Below, one piece after another: positions 6,691 through 10,535 of a stretch of DNA of 10,535 bases. Under the pieces are notes generated by a model. It was not told where the DNA came from and did not search any database. It saw nothing but the letters and a program-made list of their open reading frames with translations. Origin of the DNA: Candidatus Galligastranaerophilus gallistercoris (GTDB taxonomy: Bacteria > Cyanobacteriota > Vampirovibrionia > Gastranaerophilales > Gastranaerophilaceae). The stretch is taken from the NCBI GenBank assembly GCA_018710795.1, contig DVJH01000045.1, forward strand, positions 1-10,535. Reading direction: 5' to 3'. Positions within the stretch are counted from its first letter, which is position 1; each line of letters starts with the position of its first letter. Position numbers and translations under genes: made by a program.

Positions 6691-9213
6691 ATGAGAGTAC
6701 ACGAACTGGCAGACCAACTTAAAATAACCACAAAAGAGCTGATGACGCGTGCCGAAGAAGAAATGGGAATTACTTTTAAATCCCATAGCGCAACCGTTAC
6801 GCCCGATACAATTACGAAAATTAAAGCGCATTTTGCCCCCAAAGACGAAAAAAAAGCAAAACCCAAAGCATTTATCGTAAAAAAAGCAAAAGATAAGCCG
6901 AAAACGGAAGAAATTCAGCCGCAAGAAACAAAAGAAGAAACAGTAGCTTCAAAACCCGAAAAAACGGCTGAAACTGTTAAAATCATCGAGCAGCCGAAAT
7001 TAAAATCAAAGCTTGAAATTGTGCGCCCCGCACCTGCTTCAAGTCAAAAAAAGCATACGGAAGAAGAAAAAGCGGAAGAACAAAAACCGGCAATAAAAAA
7101 ACCCGAATATGAAAAAACACCCGATATTCCTTCAATGATAAAGAAGAATTTCGCAAAAAAACCGGCAGAACAAAAAGAAGAAAAAAGCGAAAAAGAAGAT
7201 AAAAAACAAAAAGAAGAGTCTAAACAAAAAAAAGAAACGCCTCAAAAAGCGCCCGTCGTAAGGCACATGATTTCGCAGGATATATACCAGAATCAGGGTA
7301 TGCGGGGCAAGAAAAAGAAAAAAGAAAAAGTTTATAAAAATAAAGAAGAAGAACAGGAAAGAATAAGCTTAGAAAAAGCCGTTCAGCAAAAACATAAAAA
7401 ACATACTCAAACAACAACACAGCTTGAAGAAGTTAAGCAGGTCGTAATAAACCGCCCGATGACCATAAACGAATTGTCGGATAAAATCAGAAAATCGCCT
7501 GCCGATATTATTAAATTTTTAATGATGCAGGGAATTTTAGTTACGGTTAATTCACCGATTGATACAGACACCGCAAAAAAAGTTGCCGAAAATTTTGAAA
7601 TTGAAGTTTTGGATGAAGACATCGATTCATTTATTGAAGAAGAAATCGAAAAAGAAGAAGTTTCAAAAATAATTGAACATGCGGACAAAAGCAAGCTTGT
7701 TAAACGCGCCCCCGTTGTTACCATTATGGGACACGTTGACCATGGCAAAACAACATTGCTTGACAGCATCCGTGCTTCAAAACACAAAATCGTATCAACC
7801 GAAGTCGGCGGAATTACCCAAAGTATCGGTGCGTATACGGTTTGGCTCAATGACAGAAAAATCGTATTTATCGACACCCCGGGCCACGAAGCGTTTACCC
7901 AAATGAGAGCACGCGGAGCACAATCAACCGATGTTGCAATTCTTGTTGTTGCCGCAGATGACGGAGTTATGCCGCAAACAATCGAAGCAATCAACCATGC
8001 AAAATCCGCAGGCGTTCCCATTATTGTTGCGGTAAACAAAATAGATAAACCCGACGCTAACCCCGACAAAGTTCTTCAACAATTAACCGAATACGGGCTT
8101 GTTCCCGAACAATGGGGCGGTGATACCATTGCCGTACCTGTTTCGGCGCTGCAAGGCAAAGGCATTGACGAATTGCTGGAATATATTCTTCTGGTATCTG
8201 ATATGCAGGAATTAAAAGCGGTTGAAGATTGCCCCGCAATGGGCGTCGTAATTGAAGCCAACCTTGATAAAGGCAAAGGTCCCGTTGCGCACATTCTCGT
8301 ACAAAACGGCACGCTCCATGTGGGTGATGCCATAGTTGTCGGAAACGTAGGCGGAAAAGCAAGGGCTCTTATAGATGACTCGGGAAGAAGGGTAAAAGAA
8401 GCCGGTCCTTCAACTCCCGTTGAAATTTTAGGATTAAATGAAGTTCCGCAAGCCGGAGACAGATTTGAAGCCGTTGAAAATGAACGTGTAATGAAACAGA
8501 TGGTTTCAGAAAGAAAACAAAAAGAAAGAATTACAAGACTTGAAGCCATGGCGGTTTCGCACGTTACGAAAGAAACATTAAGCAACGATGAAATTAAAAA
8601 TCTTAATTTAATTATTAAAGCAAACACAAACGGTTCCGCAGAAGCCGTTTCGCAGGCAATTCAAAACGTTAAATCTTCCAAAATTATTCCGAAAATCATC
8701 CATGTGGGCGTCGGTGATATTTCGGAAGCCGACGTTATGCTTGCATCTGCCTCAAATGCAATAATTCTCGGGTTCACCGTTAAAGAAGATGCAAATGCAA
8801 TCATTGCGGCAGAACGCGAAGGCGTTAAAATTAAAAAATACGATATTATATATCAGGTACTGGAAGACATTGAAAAAACAATGCTTTCGCTTTTAGCACC
8901 CGTCATAGAAGAAGTTGAACTCGGCAAAGCCGAAGTAAGACAAGTATTTACAATAGGTAAAACTACAAGAATCGCGGGATGTTACGTAACCGAAGGAAAA
9001 ATTGTCCGCTCGAAACAAGCTGTCGTAAAAAGAAACGGAACGGAAATCTTTAAAGGCGAAATCGACCAGCTGAAACGTTTTAAAGACGATGTTAAAGAAG
9101 TGGCAACCGGATTTGAATGCGGTATTTCTTTCTTTAAATTTAATGATATCCAGATAGGCGATATTATTGAAGTATCAACCACAAAAGAAGTTGAAAGAAG
9201 CACATTGGAATAA
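6691..9213 (+). CDS. infB: Translation initiation factor IF-2
   Basis: This 840-residue GTPase brings fMet-tRNA to the 30S subunit and promotes 50S joining. The order is: an N-terminal IF2_N-type helical domain (1-48); a Lys/Glu/Pro-rich, probably disordered linker (about 50-245); a second IF2_N domain (about 252-307); the G domain (about 338-505); domain II (about 515-600); domain III (about 636-730); and the tRNA-binding C-terminal domain (about 738-835, with GFECGI at 807-812). The GTP motifs are complete: G1 GHVDHGKT (347-354), G2 GGITQSIGAY (373-382), G3 DTPGH (395-399), G4 NKID (449-452) and G5 SAL (485-487). In G2, Ser378 replaces the His found in most bacterial IF-2. AGGGA (6682-6686) precedes the ATG by 4 nt. 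rbfA follows after 10 bases. Upstream lies mgtC rather than nusA/ylxR. The sequence resembles cyanobacterial-lineage IF-2. Confidence 0.98.
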   Translation: MRVHELADQLKITTKELMTRAEEEMGITFKSHSATVTPDTITKIKAHFAPKDEKKAKPKAFIVKKAKDKPKTEEIQPQETKEETVASKPEKTAETVKIIEQPKLKSKLEIVRPAPASSQKKHTEEEKAEEQKPAIKKPEYEKTPDIPSMIKKNFAKKPAEQKEEKSEKEDKKQKEESKQKKETPQKAPVVRHMISQDIYQNQGMRGKKKKKEKVYKNKEEEQERISLEKAVQQKHKKHTQTTTQLEEVKQVVINRPMTINELSDKIRKSPADIIKFLMMQGILVTVNSPIDTDTAKKVAENFEIEVLDEDIDSFIEEEIEKEEVSKIIEHADKSKLVKRAPVVTIMGHVDHGKTTLLDSIRASKHKIVSTEVGGITQSIGAYTVWLNDRKIVFIDTPGHEAFTQMRARGAQSTDVAILVVAADDGVMPQTIEAINHAKSAGVPIIVAVNKIDKPDANPDKVLQQLTEYGLVPEQWGGDTIAVPVSALQGKGIDELLEYILLVSDMQELKAVEDCPAMGVVIEANLDKGKGPVAHILVQNGTLHVGDAIVVGNVGGKARALIDDSGRRVKEAGPSTPVEILGLNEVPQAGDRFEAVENERVMKQMVSERKQKERITRLEAMAVSHVTKETLSNDEIKNLNLIIKANTNGSAEAVSQAIQNVKSSKIIPKIIHVGVGDISEADVMLASASNAIILGFTVKEDANAIIAAEREGVKIKKYDIIYQVLEDIEKTMLSLLAPVIEEVELGKAEVRQVFTIGKTTRIAGCYVTEGKIVRSKQAVVKRNGTEIFKGEIDQLKRFKDDVKEVATGFECGISFFKFNDIQIGDIIEVSTTKEVERSTLE

Positions 9214-9217
9214 AGGA
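9213..9217 (+). promoter_or_regulatory. Ribosome binding site deciding the rbfA start
   Basis: AAGGA lies 6 nt before the ATG at 9224, overlapping the last base of the infB stop codon. It supports the 116-residue start over an upstream in-frame ATG at 9167 that lies inside infB. Confidence 0.75.
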
Positions 9218-9223
9218 AACAAA

Positions 9224-9574
9224 ATGAGCCTCCGTAATGAACGTGTCAGAAAAACTCTTATGAAGGAAATTTCCGACATTCTTTTAAAAGATATTAAAGA
9301 CCCTAAAATTTCAGGGCTTATTTCAATAACCGACGTCGAAGTTTCGCATGATAATTCGTACGCAAAAGTATTTTACAGCATTTTAGCCGACACGGACAAA
9401 AAAGAAGAAATTATTGAAGCAATTAAGAAAAACACCCCCAAAATCAGATACGAAGTCGGAAAAAGAGTCCGCCTCAGGTTAACGCCCGAACTGAATTTTA
9501 TTTTGGATGAATCACTTGAGCGCGGCGCAAGAATTTCGGACTTGATAGATAAAATTTCAAAAGGCGAAATATAA
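9224..9574 (+). CDS. rbfA: Ribosome-binding factor A
   Basis: This is a 116-residue single KH-fold protein that binds immature 30S subunits and helps 16S rRNA maturation, especially around its 5' helix and during cold adaptation. The start MSLRNERVRKTLMKEISDIL matches the family's opening helix, where the protein normally reads R-x-x-R-V-x-x-x-I-x-x-E-I. The core DPKISGLISITDVEVSHDNS (about 27-46) and AKVFYSIL follow. The C-terminal RVRLRLTPELNFILDESLERGARISDLI (about 81-108, noted for R-x-x-P-x-L-x-F and the D-x-S-x-x-x-x-x-x-I helix) is diagnostic. The frame extends upstream to an ATG at 9167, but that adds 19 residues that overlap infB and do not belong to the family. The chosen ATG has AAGGA 6 nt away and normal family length. 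It lies between infB and truB, its classic place. Confidence 0.95.
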   Translation: MSLRNERVRKTLMKEISDILLKDIKDPKISGLISITDVEVSHDNSYAKVFYSILADTDKKEEIIEAIKKNTPKIRYEVGKRVRLRLTPELNFILDESLERGARISDLIDKISKGEI

Positions 9575-9581
9575 TTCAATT

Positions 9582-10451
9582 ATGCCAGATAATCCGCCTT
9601 TTTATTTTCTGAATGTATATAAACCCGAAGGCATAACGTCATTTGACGTTATATACAGGCTCAGAAAAATTTTAAACATAAAAAAAATCGGACATTCGGG
9701 AACGCTTGATCCTATGGCGGACGGCGTTATGCAAATTGCGGTCGGGAATGCTTCAAGACTGCTTGAGTATCTGGATTCAACCAAAGAATATAGAGCCGAG
9801 ATAGTATTCGGCTTCATGTCAACAACCCTTGACAGAGAAGGCGAGATAACAAAGCTTGAAAAACCTTTATTTTCACTTGAAGAACTAAAAAACACAATCA
9901 GCCTCTTTACGGGCGAAATAACGCAAATACCGCCCGTATATTCGGCAATTAAGGTAAACGGAAAAAGGCTTTATGAAATTGCAAGAAAAAACCCCGAAAC
10001 AAATATTACCGCCCCCGAAAGAAAAGTAACCGTATACGAAACGGAACTGATTGATTTTAAAGACCATAAAGCGCAAATAAGGGTCAAGTGCTCAAAAGGA
10101 ACATATATAAGAACGCTTTGCGACGATATTGCAAAAAAATTAAACACAAGAGCATACCTATCAAAACTTACGCGCACACGGGCGGGAAACTTTTATATTA
10201 AAGACTCGATAAAAATCGAACAGGCCGATATATCTAAAGCGATAGACCCCAAATCTGCAATAAATCTGCCCGAAATTAAATTAAACGAAAACGAATATAA
10301 CCGCGCAAAAAACGGAGCAATAATAGAATATAATTCCGATTTAAACAATGAAACCGTCATGTTAACATATATGGACAAACTTGTATCAATCGGAATTTTA
10401 TCGGATAATAAGGTAAAAATTAAAAAATTCTTTAATAATGCGGGTATTTAG
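9582..10451 (+). CDS. truB: tRNA pseudouridine(55) synthase
   Basis: This 289-residue enzyme turns U55 in the T-loop of tRNAs into pseudouridine. The catalytic motif is GHSGTLDPMADGV (37-49), with Asp43 as the nucleophile. Other TruB signatures are LNVYKPEGITSFDV (10-23), KEYRAEIVFG (68-77) with TTLDREGEI (81-89), PPVYSAIKVNGKRLYEIAR (117-135), and the fold-closing SKGTYIRTLCDDIA (171-184). RAYLSKLTRTRAG (190-202) corresponds to the family's ALTRTR-type segment. The C-terminal part from about 230 is divergent, as is common. The gene starts 7 nt after the rbfA stop. The nearest purine-rich motif, AAGG at 9561-9564, is 17 nt away, too far for a normal Shine-Dalgarno site, so translation is probably coupled to rbfA. 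The stop directly abuts the next ATG. Confidence 0.97.
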   Translation: MPDNPPFYFLNVYKPEGITSFDVIYRLRKILNIKKIGHSGTLDPMADGVMQIAVGNASRLLEYLDSTKEYRAEIVFGFMSTTLDREGEITKLEKPLFSLEELKNTISLFTGEITQIPPVYSAIKVNGKRLYEIARKNPETNITAPERKVTVYETELIDFKDHKAQIRVKCSKGTYIRTLCDDIAKKLNTRAYLSKLTRTRAGNFYIKDSIKIEQADISKAIDPKSAINLPEIKLNENEYNRAKNGAIIEYNSDLNNETVMLTYMDKLVSIGILSDNKVKIKKFFNNAGI

Positions 10452-10535
10452 ATGAAAACATTTATTTTTACTTTTTTTATAACGCTTGCAATTTGTATCG
10501 GGTATTTTTTATATGTATTTATCGGCAAAGAAAGC
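10452..10535 (+). CDS. Unidentified membrane-anchored or secreted protein (3'-truncated by window edge)
   Basis: Only the first 28 codons are visible. They begin MKTFIFTFFITLAICIGYFL and continue with YVFIGKES, which gives one Lys, about 20 hydrophobic residues and then a polar stretch. This is a signal-anchor or signal-peptide N-terminus with the mature part outside. LAIC resembles a lipobox, but Ile at the position before Cys is unfavourable. The ATG follows the truB stop without a gap and has only a weak CGGG (10441-10444) upstream, so it is probably coupled to truB. In many bacteria truB is followed by ribF or rpsO; this N-terminus matches neither. The function cannot be assigned. Confidence 0.65.
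   Translation, partial: MKTFIFTFFITLAICIGYFLYVFIGKES

Noticed and set aside
7407..8069. Open frame of 220 codons on the minus strand opposite infB
   Set aside because: The plus strand here encodes the conserved IF2_N and G domains; the antisense product is Ser/Thr-rich with no domain features.
9167..9223. Upstream in-frame ATG as the rbfA start
   Set aside because: It lies inside infB, adds 19 residues outside the RbfA family, and has no ribosome binding site, whereas ATG 9224 has AAGGA 6 nt upstream.
10485..10496. LAIC as a lipoprotein lipobox in the last partial gene
   Set aside because: Ile directly before Cys is unfavourable for signal peptidase II, and the hydrophobic stretch continues past the Cys as in a membrane anchor.

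Overview
The window is a compact, AT-rich bacterial chromosomal segment with every gene on the + strand and intergenic gaps of at most about 70 bases. It uses the standard genetic code: TAA, TAG and TGA all end genes and TGG encodes Trp. The initiation factor IF-2 reads like those of Cyanobacteria and their non-photosynthetic relatives, for example in the EYGLVPEQWGGDTI stretch and the DTPGHEAF G3 motif. With the low GC content, the two M16 proteases and the large TPR protein, this fits a gut-type Melainabacterium/Vampirovibrionia (Gastranaerophilales-like) genome. That assignment is an inference from memory and is only moderately confident. I see no mobile elements, phage genes, tRNAs, rRNAs or CRISPR arrays.

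Region 1 (1-2148) holds two adjacent M16B zinc-metallopeptidase subunits. The first is cut by the left edge. They look like a catalytic subunit followed by a partner that has lost one zinc-ligand His but keeps the substrate-binding Arg/Tyr pair. Region 2 (2149-3809) begins with a 68-base gap holding a good sigma70-type promoter whose -35 box lies inside a perfect 10-bp inverted repeat. This drives a 530-residue tetratricopeptide-repeat protein that starts with TTG. Region 3 (3858-6618) encodes the two permeases of a DppB/DppC-type peptide ABC transporter, overlapping by one base, and then an MgtC/SapB-family membrane protein. No ATPase or substrate-binding protein gene is present here.

Region 4 (6619-10451) is the conserved translation/ribosome-maturation cluster infB-rbfA-truB: initiation factor IF-2, the 30S maturation factor RbfA, and tRNA pseudouridine-55 synthase. 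The usual upstream members (rimP, nusA, ylxR) are absent, and mgtC takes their place. The leader before infB contains a potential stem whose 3' arm reaches into the infB ribosome binding site. The window ends in the first 28 codons of an unidentified membrane-anchored or secreted protein.

The peptide permeases and cytosolic M16 proteases could cooperate in peptide uptake and breakdown, but this is inferred from proximity only. No clearly new multi-gene system is visible. The points most worth checking are the operator-like repeat over the TPR promoter, the complementary M16 pair, the orphan permeases and the infB leader structure.
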